From NCBI GenBank assembly GCA_020860365.1, contig JAJBUL010000177.1, forward strand, positions 1 through 37,962: DNA of 37,962 nucleotides, in the 5' to 3' direction. The stretch comes from Clostridiales bacterium (lineage in GTDB: Bacteria; Bacillota; Clostridia; Lachnospirales; Lachnospiraceae). The notes beneath the pieces were generated by a model. That model ran no database searches, was not told the DNA's origin, and saw only the letters and a program-made list of their open reading frames with translations. How positions within the stretch are numbered: position 1 is the stretch's first letter; each line of letters begins with the position of its first letter. Below, piece after piece: positions 16,328 to 25,252 of the stretch. Position numbers and translations under genes: made by a program.

Positions 16328-17491
16328 ATGAAAACGGATAGATCAGAAAATACATTAAACAATCAAATGTGTGCTTACATTGATATGCATTGTGATACAC
16401 TGCTGCGCACGGTGAGATATGAGAATGAAACCTTATATGACGGGAAGGGCATGCAGAGTCTGCGGCAGATGCGGGAAGCCGGGCAGATGTGCCAGTTTTT
16501 CGCAGTCTTTTTTCCACCGCAGGAGGAATTGATAAAGGAAGCTTTTTGGGAGAAACCGGATGTGAAAGAAGCTGTTGCGGAAGTGTGCTCCTGTGAGAAG
16601 CCTTGTCCGTCGTTTCGGTCGGAGCGAAAAGTCTGCCACTCGCAGATAGCAACAGTGTCAGATTGGGCTGGTTCTTTAGAAAGCGTTTCGTATGGTACAA
16701 ATATAGAGGAAACGCTTTGGAAAATTCTCACCCAGAATCTGTGTCGGGAAGTGGCAGAGCATTCGGATATCATCGCGATGGCCCGAACTGCCAGCGAGAT
16801 TGAGGAAAATTTCCGTGCCGGAAAGATGTCCGCAGTACTTACCATCGAGGACGGTCGGATGGTCAATGGCAATATGGATCGCCTGATTGCCCTGAGAGAA
16901 GAGGGCGTCTGCGCGATTGCTCTGACATGGAATTTTGCCAACTGCTTCGGCTCTCCGAATTCCAAAGATCCGGCGGTGATGAATACCGGACTGACTTCCT
17001 TTGGAAAAGAAGCGGTGGAGGTCATGAACGACATCGGCATTCTGATTGATGTTTCCCATCTCTCCGACGGTGGCTTTTGGGATGTGGTCAGACTCGCAAG
17101 GAAGCCATTTGTCGCCACGCATTCCAATTGCCGTGCCATCTCGCCGCACCAGAGGAACCTGACTGATGAGATGTTCCGAGCGCGCGCCCAAAGAGGCGGG
17201 GTCAGCGGTCTGAATTTCAGTCCGGATTTTCTGAGCCCGGATCTGACCAACCAGGTGACGCGCGTAGAGATGCTTGCCGATCATGTGATGCATTTCATCA
17301 AAACAGGCGGCGAAGACTGCGTCGGCCTGGGCACGGACTTCGCCGTCCTCGACGGTACCTTTGATATCTGACATCCCACACAGATGCATCTTTTGTTTGA
17401 AGAGCTTTCCAGGCGGGGACTGAGCCAGAGGCAGCTGGATAAGATAAGAAGCGGGAACGTGCTGCGCGTGATGCGGGAAAGTATCGGGTGA
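16328..17491 (+). pseudogene. Membrane dipeptidase-family zinc peptidase (M19) with in-frame TGA near the 3' end
   Basis: Zinc-site motifs are complete: DMHCDT, TIEDGR, DVSHLSD, THSNCRA and GLGTDF. The frame stops at TGA 17369-17371 and, read through, continues to 17491 as HPTQMHLLFEEL...GNVLRVMRES, which matches the normal C-terminal helices of the family. So about 39 residues are cut off, although all metal ligands lie before the stop. A second oddity is an extra stretch of about 30-40 residues (around SFRSERKVCHSQ) that coincides with a repeat also found at 30545. I chose ATG 16328 because AAGGA is 10 bases upstream. The truncated product may or may not be active. Confidence 0.75.
16613..16695 (+). 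repeat. Repeat copy A, inside the dipeptidase reading frame
   Basis: The first 27 bases (from TTTCGGTCGGAGC) match 30545-30571 at 24 of 27 positions. Similarity continues more weakly (CAGAT, TTCG-ATGG) to an almost equal length, 83 versus 81 bases. It is read in frame here. Confidence 0.55.
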
Positions 17492-17518
17492 AAGGTGCGG
17501 AGCAGGGAGATGCTATAG

Positions 17519-18018
17519 ATTAGAAAAACAGGCGATACCGTTTATGTATTTGGCGTAAAGGAGCGGCTTAAGACCGGTAAAAAGTCTCGCTTTCTCACCA
17601 TCAACGGCAAGCCCTATTATGTGAGTGCACAGGGTACGGCTTCGACCGGCTGGTTTGTGGTAAATGGCAAGCTTTACAGGGCCACTTCGGGAGGAAAAAT
17701 TTCGACCAGAACAGTGGATGGCAGAAGCAACGTGCTTATGATATGCTTGTGAAGCGCCGCGGAGACTGTAAAAGCTTTGCCTTTGCCTTTGCTGCCCTGG
17801 CCTGCGAGATTGGATATGACGCCTACGTGATCCGTAGTCGTGTGCCCGGTACACGTGATCAGGCTGCAGATGGTTACACAAAGCACAGCTGGGTGAGAAT
17901 TGATGGCCGCTATTTCGATCCGGAGGGCGACTGGGCCGGATGGAATAAGGGCTGCTACAATTACAGTTCCTATAATGTCTCTCACACGATTCAGCAGATT
18001 ATTCGTTTTATGGATTAG
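17519..18018 (+). pseudogene. Remnant of a cell-surface transglutaminase-domain protein
   Basis: Two segments lie in different frames. From about 17522 one frame gives GKKSRFLTINGKPYYVSAQG...GWFVVNGKLYRA, a beta-rich repeat type seen in secreted clostridial proteins. From about 17690 another frame gives AYDMLVKRRGDCKSFAFAFA...KHSWVRIDGRYFDPEGD, a transglutaminase-like core with Cys (RRGDC) and His/Asp (HSWV, YFDPE). No start codon with a ribosome binding site or signal peptide is left, and the junction requires a frameshift or deletion. I infer a decayed secreted transglutaminase-like protein. Confidence 0.65.
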
Positions 18019-18056
18019 GGAAAACAACGACAGGGGAACAGGAATCCGTTTGAAAT

Positions 18057-18102
18057 AAAAAACATACGCCGTCAGGAAAACTTACCTGATGGCGTATGTT
18101 TT
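18057..18102. terminator. Bidirectional terminator
   Basis: AAAACATACGCCGTCAGG pairs with CCTGATGGCGTATGTTTT around an 8-base loop, with A and T runs on either side. It lies between the plus-strand remnant and the convergent Rpn gene. Confidence 0.85.
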
Positions 18103-18134
18103 GCGCAGTAAAAGATATGGTGTAGATAGTACAG

Positions 18135-18338
18135 TCAGATAAGGAGTTCTTTTTTCAACTGCAGGCAATAAGCTTTGTCTTCTGTAGCTTTTTTTAAATC
18201 GTCCATTCGATTGCTGTCAAGCAGCTTCCGAACCAGAGTGCGCATGTCTTCGTTCTCCTGTGCCCTGCCCTCTTCAATCCCCTTTTCAATCCCTTTTTCA
18301 ATCCCATCATCCACTAACATTTGTCCGAGGCGTGTCAT
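18135..18338 (-). CDS. Possible intragenic C-terminal product of the Rpn gene (RpnS-like, 67 residues)
   Basis: Inside the Rpn gene, in the same frame, AAGGAG (plus-strand 18348-18353) stands nine bases before an ATG at 18338. The product would start MTRLGQMLVDDGIEKG and contain the repeat tract and the C-terminal helix but no nuclease residues. Published work on Rpn systems shows that some of these genes encode such an internal small protein that neutralises the toxic full-length nuclease. A near-copy of exactly this segment exists alone at 25583-25762, which supports it being a functional unit. Expression is inferred, not seen. Confidence 0.45.
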   Translation of the reverse strand: MTRLGQMLVDDGIEKGIEKGIEEGRAQENEDMRTLVRKLLDSNRMDDLKKATEDKAYCLQLKKELLI

Positions 18339-18980
18339 ATAGATCATCTCCTTAACTTCAGAAAGCTCTTCTACATCTAAAAATTTGTCCGCAAAGGCGA
18401 AAAGGATAGCGGTAGCTCTGTTTGCGGACTCTGACTGATAATTCTTGATATAAGAAAGAGCGGTCAGTATTGTTTCCTTTTTTCCAATATTGCCAGACAT
18501 AACGGGTGTCATAGCCAGATTTGCAAAGTCTTCATCATTCAGTATTTCTTTTTGCGCAGTTTTCCGTGCTGCTACTGCAAAAACATCTTCTCTTTTGTAT
18601 TTTGCCATGTGGATCGGGATTACCTTATACGTATATTCTCCGCAATCCAACTCAAAACGTGTCTTTTTGTAACTTCCGGTGTAGAGCACGTAGGTTTTGA
18701 CCATCCGCCCGGTATTGTAGCTCATGGTTGCCTCGTAGGCGTGAAATCTCCGCAGGTCAGATGAACCGCCGCTGGTTGTCTGGAATTCAAAATGTACGTA
18801 AAACCCCTGGGTTGTCAGAAAAGTAAAATCCTGATACTTTTTTTCAACCGTAAGTGATACCAGTTCAGTGGGGCCGGAATCAACATATTCGTAATTGATA
18901 TTCAGAATTTTTAATAGCGTATCGCGAAAATATTCCATGCCCATTTTCATGATAGCATCTTCATGTTGAATATTAGCCAT
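18135..18980 (-). CDS. Rpn family PD-(D/E)XK nuclease/putative transposase
   Basis: 281 residues. The nuclease core is visible: Asp51 (DFTFLT) and Glu65/Gln67 in HFEFQTT, then GGSSDLRRFHAYEA, as in recombination-promoting nucleases of the RpnA-E type. The C-terminus carries three tandem four-residue units, GIEKGIEKGIEEG, a low-complexity tract characteristic of the family. I chose the ATG at 18980 because AAGGA is six bases upstream; the ATG at 19031 lacks a site. A promoter lies at 19077-19105. Rpn proteins are DNA endonucleases linked to recombination and anti-phage defence. An internal start for a C-terminal product is listed separately. Confidence 0.88.
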   Translation of the reverse strand: MANIQHEDAIMKMGMEYFRDTLLKILNINYEYVDSGPTELVSLTVEKKYQDFTFLTTQGFYVHFEFQTTSGGSSDLRRFHAYEATMSYNTGRMVKTYVLYTGSYKKTRFELDCGEYTYKVIPIHMAKYKREDVFAVAARKTAQKEILNDEDFANLAMTPVMSGNIGKKETILTALSYIKNYQSESANRATAILFAFADKFLDVEELSEVKEMIYMTRLGQMLVDDGIEKGIEKGIEEGRAQENEDMRTLVRKLLDSNRMDDLKKATEDKAYCLQLKKELLI

Positions 18981-19076
18981 AACCTGTCCTTGCTTTGAAT
19001 ATTTTCTGGTTGGTATGTAATCTGCTATCATATGTATTTTGGAATAATCGCTTTTGTATTCTGACTTTGCATTTTT

Positions 19077-19105
19077 ATTATACTCGCTGGGGGGAAAGAA
19101 GGCAA
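19077..19105 (-). promoter_or_regulatory. Promoter for the Rpn gene
   Basis: On the minus strand TTGCCT and a perfect TATAAT are separated by 17 bases, ending about 95 bases before the chosen ATG. Confidence 0.6.
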
Positions 19106-19277
19106 TTGTATTTTTGTAGAGGTTTTTCCAATATTCTCAAAACAGGCAGTAGATTACATTTAAAAAGATGATTGACGTTCAATATTTGGTACGATCTACT
19201 TTGGGTAAGCGATTCTCGTAGGATGGCAGGGTATTTTGAAGGGAAGACGAATATTTGATATTTTAATGGAGAATAAT

Positions 19278-19928
19278 ATGGAACCGACATCTTACAATAC
19301 CAGCCTGTTTTTGCAGCAGGCACTGCTTCAAAGCACCAGGCCCTCTGTCTGGTTTGAGGGTCTGGAAGAATCCGGTGCGCTCCGGGAGAGGCTCCCGGAG
19401 GTTTTTGCGCTGGTTGGCGTTTTGCAGGATCCGCGACATCATCCAGAGGGAGATGTGTACATCCATACGATGATGGAGGTGGACTATGCCGCCTGCATAC
19501 GCGGGCAGACGAAACGGCCTTACCCCTTTATGCTTTCCACCCTTTGCCATGATCTGGGCAAGCCGCTTGTGACGGAAACAGGAAAGGATGGGAGAATTCA
19601 CGCCTATGGGCATGAGGAGGCCGGTATTGCTTTGGCACATCAGCTGCTTAACCGGATCAATGCGGAAGCAAATACGGTGGAGTATGTGGAAAATATGGTA
19701 CGTCTTCATATGAAGCCCAATCGGCTGTACAGGGATCAGTCAAAGGTGAAGTCGACCAGCAAAATGTTTGGCGCGTCTGTCTGCCCGGAAGACCTGCTTC
19801 TTCTGGCGGAAGCGGATCACTATGGAAAAAGGAACGCAGATCCATATGTCGAATGCAGGGACTGGCTGCAGGCGCGAATGGATTTATACAGAAAAAATGA
19901 ATTATCACACATTTTGCAACACATTTAA
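19278..19928 (+). CDS. HD-domain protein resembling the HD part of multifunctional CCA protein
   Basis: 216 residues. HD phosphohydrolase motifs are His63 (YIHTMM), His91-Asp92 (LCHDLGKP) and His112 (YGHEEAG). The pattern DPxHHPEGDVYIHTMM...LCHDLGKP...HGHEEAG is close to the C-terminal HD domain of tRNA CCA-adding proteins, which has metal-dependent 2',3'-cyclic phosphodiesterase/phosphatase activity, but there is no nucleotidyltransferase domain here. I chose the ATG at 19278 (GGAG six bases upstream); a weaker start exists at 19266. Substrate unknown; it is probably a stand-alone phosphohydrolase. Confidence 0.8.
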   Translation: MEPTSYNTSLFLQQALLQSTRPSVWFEGLEESGALRERLPEVFALVGVLQDPRHHPEGDVYIHTMMEVDYAACIRGQTKRPYPFMLSTLCHDLGKPLVTETGKDGRIHAYGHEEAGIALAHQLLNRINAEANTVEYVENMVRLHMKPNRLYRDQSKVKSTSKMFGASVCPEDLLLLAEADHYGKRNADPYVECRDWLQARMDLYRKNELSHILQHI

Positions 19929-19959
19929 AAAATAATTGTCACATTTACAAAAATTGAAC

Positions 19960-19988
19960 TTGAAAGCCCTGACGTTCTGTGGTACGAT
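19960..19988 (+). promoter_or_regulatory. Promoter for the double sulfotransferase gene
   Basis: TTGAAA (19960-19965), 17 bases, TACGAT (19983-19988), about 40 bases before the ATG at 20028. Confidence 0.55.
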
Positions 19989-20027
19989 TTGCAAGAGAAT
20001 ACTATGAGCAGAAGGAGGACGACCGAT

Positions 20028-23000
20028 ATGATATGGACGAAGAAAAAGAATTTGCCTGCAATTTTGCTCCGCTTGCTTTTGTTGAGCTGTGCCGTATGTA
20101 CGATGATAGCCTTTGGCAGCAGAAGCCTTGCGGCTGATGAGTCAGACAGCGCGGTCTATGAAGCAGCAGGCTGGCAGATTAGCCTGGAGGATTCTGTACG
20201 CACATCATCTTTGAATACGGTGAGCGTTTCGCTGGGATATTCCAGCGTGGAGATGACAGATCTGGAGCAGAGTGCCGCAGAGGGCTATGAGTATTGTTTG
20301 CTGAAGCTTACCTTTGTCAAGGTAGACAGCACGGAGGTCATTGACTGGGATAATGTTGTCCTGACAGACGGGGATGGAAACCATTACTCGCGTATAGATG
20401 ACAGCTTTATTTCAGACTATGATATGTCGCGCCTGCCGGGAACAGATCTGAATTTTGGCAGTTATGAGGGCTGGATTTGTTTTGAAATTCCAGAGACGGC
20501 GGAGAACCTCACACTGATCTGCTCCTTTGATGAAGAGGATCTGGTCATCCAGGTGGAAGATGTGGATGTCGTGGAGAGCGAAACGGGGAGCAGCGCTGAA
20601 GTGTCCACGGAGGGCAGCAGCGAAGCGACTTCTGAGTCTGCCACAGGCGATGATGGAGAAATGACAACTGAGTCGATGTCAGAGGTGGAATCCGAAATGG
20701 TCTCAGAGGCTGAGACTGAGGCAGGGACGGAATCTGCAATGGAAGCGGAACCTGAGACGGAAACGGAATCCGCGGTCGAGATTTCCTGGACGGAAATTGA
20801 TTACGAGGATTACCTCGAGGAGCAGGCGGCGATTGACGATGCCCTGTACGCGGAGGCGCAGAGCGGGTATTCGTTTGAAGCTCCATTTGTGGTGGTGAAT
20901 CCGTATCAGAATTCGCCGCTGACCGCGATGGTGATTTTTACTACTTCGGAGGAAACCGGGGTGGAAGTCGTGGTCTGTGGAAAAGATGGGAAAAATAATA
21001 TCACGACCACTTTTGAAGCGGAGACAACGCATATCCTGCCGATTTACGGGCTTTACGCGGGGGAGACGACGGAGGTCGTGCTGACGCTGGATGATGGGAC
21101 GAGCTTGACTCTGGAGATCACAACGGAAGCGCTGGATTCTTCCCTCACGGAAGCAGAGGTGACGGTCTGTGAAGAGGCCGCGCTGGATATTCTGGCGGAG
21201 GATGAGCTGACGTTTGCCTTTATCCAGAGTGCTTCTGAGGGAGCGAGCGGTGTGGTGGCCTATGACAACGCGGGCGATATCCGCTGGTATATGGATGAGG
21301 CGTATGTGTCTGCCTTTTCAATGAAGCGCCTCTCGAACGGACGGATGATGGCTTCCACGGCGGAGGTGATCAGCGGCTACTATTATTCGACCGGGCTGGT
21401 GGAGTTTGACCTCTGCGGAAAGTTTTATGCGATCTATCTGATTCCGGGCGGCGAGCACCATGATTTTGTGGAACTTTCAAACGGAAATCTTCTGGTGTGC
21501 TCCTGCACCGAGGATTTTTCATCGGTAGAGGATCGGGTTGTGGAGATCGACAGGGAGACCGGGGAAGTGGTCTATGAACTGAATATTGCGGATCTGATTG
21601 AGCCGGGGGACGGAGGTTCTGTTAACGCCACCGAGGATGACTGGTGCCATAACAATTCGATTGCTTACGATGAGGAGACGGATACAATTCTGCTTTCCTG
21701 CCGCCATCTGGACGCGGTGCTGGCGGTCAATAAGACAGAAAAGGAGCTGGTGTGGATTCTGGGAGATCCGAGCGGATTTACCAGTGTTTCAGAGGATCTG
21801 TTTTTCACGCCGGTCGATGAGGGCGGGGATTTCGAGTGGCAGTATGCCCAGCATAACGCGACTTTCCTGCCGGAAGGCGACATCCTGCTTTTTGATAACG
21901 GTACGCATCGGACAAAGGTGGGAGCAGAGGACGAGGGAACCACGGGAGACGATGTTTACTCGCGGGCAGTCCGTTACCACATTGATACAGAAAACATGAC
22001 GATTGAGCAGGTATGGAGCTATGGGGAAGACCGGGGAGAAGCGTGGTATTCTTCTTATATTTCTGGTGCGGATTACCTGGATGAGGATACTTACTGGATT
22101 ACCTCCGGCAGCAACAGCTACAGCACGGAGCTGGAGACCTATGATCTCACCGTAGCACAGTCCACGCAGGGTGTGCTGTGTACCTACATCGATCTGGTTG
22201 TGGGGGATGAACTACTCTATGAAATGACGATCCCGGCCTCGACCTACCGCAGCATGCGCGCGACTCTTTACACGGAAGAAAACACGTACAGCGTCACAGA
22301 GGAGGCCGTCTGGTACGGCAGCCTTGGCAGCGTCGCGCAGGCAGACGCAGAGGAGCTGACGGTGACGGCAGATGGAGAGACGGCTGCGCTGGCGGATTTC
22401 CTTGCGCTCTGGGAGGACGGCGAGGAAAATATAACGGAATATCTGGCTGCAGTATCTGAGACGACAGGCTTTACACTTTCAGAACTCGTTGAGACGCCAG
22501 ATCGCGTCTGTGTCTCCGGCTCCTGGAAGGAAACAGGGGAGGATGCTTCTCTGGTGCTGATCAATGAGTCGGGCGACATCTGCCGGTTTGCAATCGAAGC
22601 ATCATCTGCACAGACATCGGAAAGTGAGGAATCGTTCAGCCTTTGGATTACGGCTGATTCGGTGGCGGCTGGCCATCGGTATTATATATACCTTTACAAT
22701 GAGGGTGTTCTATACGCAACCGGTACCTACTGGAATGTCTATGTAGATACCAGAGAGTCACTGGACGACAAGGGCGCACAGGAGGCGCTTTATGATGTGG
22801 ACGGGCGCGTCTATACAGTGCTTTCAGCCGATGAGGAAGAAGCCACGGTCATAACAACGACAAATATTGAGACGGAGCTGACCATGCCGGAGCAGACGCA
22901 GGCCATCTCTGACGCGATCGTTGCGGAGGTAGAGGCGAACGGCTATACCTTCGACGATCCTCTGGTGATTCTGAATCCCTATCAGAATACGCCGCTGACC

Positions 23001-24677
23001 GCGGTGGTGGCATTTGTAACAGATGATGCCTGCGAAGTGCGCGTGACCGTAAAGGGGAAAACAGAAGAGCAGGACATTACGGATACAATTGATGCCGCTG
23101 CGCTGCACATTATCCCGGTACTGGGGCTGTATGCCGCGTATGACAATGAGGTCGTATTGGAATTGCTGGATGCGGACGGGAATGTTACGGAGACAAAGAG
23201 TGTGACCATCACCACTGAAGCGCTGCCATCTTCCTTGCAGAGCGAAGTGGAAGTCGATATGTATACGACCGAATCCTCCATGGGACTGATGCTGGTGTCC
23301 GGATTATCCGCGCCATATGCTTATGCGTTTGATGAGACCGGCGAGATTCGCTGGTACTGCACGGTTGAGTGGGAATACTATGGATTGTTCCTGCTGGAAA
23401 ACGGACATTTCCTGATCGAGGCGGAGAATGTCCTTTACCCGAATGCCAGCATGCCAAACTCCTGTGAGTTCTGGGAGATGGACTACCTCGGACGCGTTTA
23501 CAACGTATATTACTTCCCGGAGGGCGTTCATCACGACATTCAGGAGATGATGCCGGACGGCAACTTCCTGATCCTGACGAATTCCAATGACGGCTATGAG
23601 CAGAACATGATTCAGGAGATTGACCGTGAGACCGGTGAGGTCGTTAAATCACTCAATCTGAACGAACTTTTTGCGGGACTCGATTATATTGACCGCGATG
23701 ACTGGTGCCATACCAACACAGTATCCTACGATGAGGAAACCGATACGATTCTGATCAGCTGCCGGAACCTGCATTCGGTCATCCGGATTGACTGGTCGAC
23801 CGACGAAATCCTGTGGATTCTGGCTGACCCGACTGTGTGGGAGGGAACCGGCTATGAGGATAAGGTACTGACTGCCACAGAGGATTTCCAGTGGCAATAC
23901 CAGCAGCATGCGGCCTATGCCCTGGAGGAAGATCTTGACGGCAATCCGGATACGGTGGAAATCATGCTGTTTGACAATCATTATTCCGCATATCGCCAGG
24001 TGTCTACCTATGATTATACACAGGCTTCCTATGTGAAGATTTACTCTGTAAACGCGGAGGATATGACCGTGACGCTGCTGAAAAACTATGAGACAGCTTA
24101 TTCTGTCATTACCTCCAACGCGTTTTATGACAGCGACGCGAATCGGGTATTCTCCGTAAACGCGTATCTGTCCACTTATCTGAATACGACAAACCGCGGG
24201 GAGATTTATGAGATTGATTATGAGAGCGGGGAAATTCTGAATTCATGGAAGATTACCCACCGGTTCTACCGGGGTTATTCTGTGTCCTTCTCCATGAATG
24301 ACTGTGCCGGAGCCTTCGAGCTGTCAGATAACTACATCCGCGGAACACTGCGGACGCCAGTAGAGGTAGAAGCTGCGGATGCGGTGAGGATCACGGATAA
24401 CGAAACGCTCTCAACCGATACAGTCAGCTTTACCCTGCGCGGCGATGTCCTCTATATGGAAGGCAGCGACCACATGTATACACAGATCATTCTGAACGGG
24501 GCAGAGCATACCTATGTCTATGACATCACGGATATCAAATCCCAGTCGAGCGATGTAGACAGCTACCGCTATGAGATTCCGATTTCGCTTGGCGAGCTGG
24601 ATGCGGATATCTACACGATACAGGTGATGTATGACGACGAGCTGTATAATATCGAGGGGAGCTTTACGATTTCGTAG
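20028..24677 (+). CDS. Secreted protein with two tandem arylsulfate sulfotransferase (ASST) modules
   Basis: 1549 residues from ATG 20028 (AAGGAGG nine bases upstream). A signal peptide covers about residues 1-36 (basic KKK, Leu-rich core, end SLAAD). Next is a DUF4352-like beta domain (about 40-175) and a Ser/Thr/Glu-rich linker (about 180-250). ASST module 1 has NPYQN at 290, HH 477-478, DWCH (His541), CRH (Arg559) and QHN (His609). Module 2 repeats these at 982, 1168-1169, 1228, 1246 (CRN) and 1294, an offset of about 690 residues. These match the His/His/Arg/His active site of PAPS-independent ASSTs, which move sulfate from one phenol to another via sulfohistidine. Ordinary ASSTs have one module of about 600 residues. 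Export is likely; no sortase motif seen. Confidence 0.88.
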   Translation: MIWTKKKNLPAILLRLLLLSCAVCTMIAFGSRSLAADESDSAVYEAAGWQISLEDSVRTSSLNTVSVSLGYSSVEMTDLEQSAAEGYEYCLLKLTFVKVDSTEVIDWDNVVLTDGDGNHYSRIDDSFISDYDMSRLPGTDLNFGSYEGWICFEIPETAENLTLICSFDEEDLVIQVEDVDVVESETGSSAEVSTEGSSEATSESATGDDGEMTTESMSEVESEMVSEAETEAGTESAMEAEPETETESAVEISWTEIDYEDYLEEQAAIDDALYAEAQSGYSFEAPFVVVNPYQNSPLTAMVIFTTSEETGVEVVVCGKDGKNNITTTFEAETTHILPIYGLYAGETTEVVLTLDDGTSLTLEITTEALDSSLTEAEVTVCEEAALDILAEDELTFAFIQSASEGASGVVAYDNAGDIRWYMDEAYVSAFSMKRLSNGRMMASTAEVISGYYYSTGLVEFDLCGKFYAIYLIPGGEHHDFVELSNGNLLVCSCTEDFSSVEDRVVEIDRETGEVVYELNIADLIEPGDGGSVNATEDDWCHNNSIAYDEETDTILLSCRHLDAVLAVNKTEKELVWILGDPSGFTSVSEDLFFTPVDEGGDFEWQYAQHNATFLPEGDILLFDNGTHRTKVGAEDEGTTGDDVYSRAVRYHIDTENMTIEQVWSYGEDRGEAWYSSYISGADYLDEDTYWITSGSNSYSTELETYDLTVAQSTQGVLCTYIDLVVGDELLYEMTIPASTYRSMRATLYTEENTYSVTEEAVWYGSLGSVAQADAEELTVTADGETAALADFLALWEDGEENITEYLAAVSETTGFTLSELVETPDRVCVSGSWKETGEDASLVLINESGDICRFAIEASSAQTSESEESFSLWITADSVAAGHRYYIYLYNEGVLYATGTYWNVYVDTRESLDDKGAQEALYDVDGRVYTVLSADEEEATVITTTNIETELTMPEQTQAISDAIVAEVEANGYTFDDPLVILNPYQNTPLTAVVAFVTDDACEVRVTVKGKTEEQDITDTIDAAALHIIPVLGLYAAYDNEVVLELLDADGNVTETKSVTITTEALPSSLQSEVEVDMYTTESSMGLMLVSGLSAPYAYAFDETGEIRWYCTVEWEYYGLFLLENGHFLIEAENVLYPNASMPNSCEFWEMDYLGRVYNVYYFPEGVHHDIQEMMPDGNFLILTNSNDGYEQNMIQEIDRETGEVVKSLNLNELFAGLDYIDRDDWCHTNTVSYDEETDTILISCRNLHSVIRIDWSTDEILWILADPTVWEGTGYEDKVLTATEDFQWQYQQHAAYALEEDLDGNPDTVEIMLFDNHYSAYRQVSTYDYTQASYVKIYSVNAEDMTVTLLKNYETAYSVITSNAFYDSDANRVFSVNAYLSTYLNTTNRGEIYEIDYESGEILNSWKITHRFYRGYSVSFSMNDCAGAFELSDNYIRGTLRTPVEVEAADAVRITDNETLSTDTVSFTLRGDVLYMEGSDHMYTQIILNGAEHTYVYDITDIKSQSSDVDSYRYEIPISLGELDADIYTIQVMYDDELYNIEGSFTIS

Positions 24678-24707
24678 ATAAGAATCAGATTCGAAAACAA
24701 GAAGCAG

Positions 24708-24733
24708 AGGGGGAGCGAAAGCTTCCCTTTTTG
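24708..24733 (+). terminator. Terminator of the sulfotransferase gene
   Basis: GGGGGAGC-GAAA-GCTTCCC stem with a GAAA tetraloop followed by TTTTTG. Confidence 0.85.
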
Positions 24734-24805
24734 TTTGCGTGAATATTATTTCACAAATTTTCCTATGAAAAAAATGTAAATAACAACAAAAAAACGTTGT
24801 AATTT

Positions 24806-25249
24806 TTGAAGCCACTCATCATAGAAGGTGCCAGACAGGTCGGAAAGACCTGGCTTATGAAGGAATTTGGGCGGCAGGAGTATGAAGATGTGGCCTATAT
24901 TAATTTTGACCACAACAGCAAAATGGAGGAGCTGTTTTCCTCGGATCTGAATATTGAGCGCTTGATCATGGGGATGGAAATCTATATTGGGAAGAAGATT
25001 GATCCGCAGAAAACTCTGCTGATTTTTGATGAAGTGCAGGAAGTTCCAAAGGCGCTCACCAGCCTGAAATATTTTTATGAAAACGCGATTGAGGTAAAGG
25101 CAGAAGAGAACTTACGGGCGAAAAGCCTGCGGGCTTACTATGAAAAATATCAGCCAGAGCTGGCCGTGCGGACGTCGATGTCCGACTACCGGAGACAGGA
25201 CTGGCTGCTAAACCTGCCCTTGTACGCAATTGAGGCATTTCCGGGATAG
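24806..25249 (+). pseudogene. AAA/DUF4143 ATPase remnant with internal deletion
   Basis: The frame opens at PLIIEGARQVGKTWLMKEFG (Walker A, GARQVGKT) and has Walker B (LLIFDEVQ). It then passes straight from SLKYFYENA to IEVKAEENLRAKSLRAYYEKY, which is the C-terminal end of DUF4143 proteins. About 250 residues of the ATPase lid and the DUF4143 core are missing, but the join is in frame. The N-terminus is also gone: the first codon is TTG with no ribosome binding site, and the preceding bases are A/T-rich with no match. I infer a dead gene left by internal and 5' deletions. Confidence 0.75.
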
Positions 25250-25252
25250 TAT

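Noticed and set aside
18267-18305. CRISPR-like or satellite repeat
   Set aside because: It is a short in-frame codon repeat in the Rpn tail, not spaced repeats.
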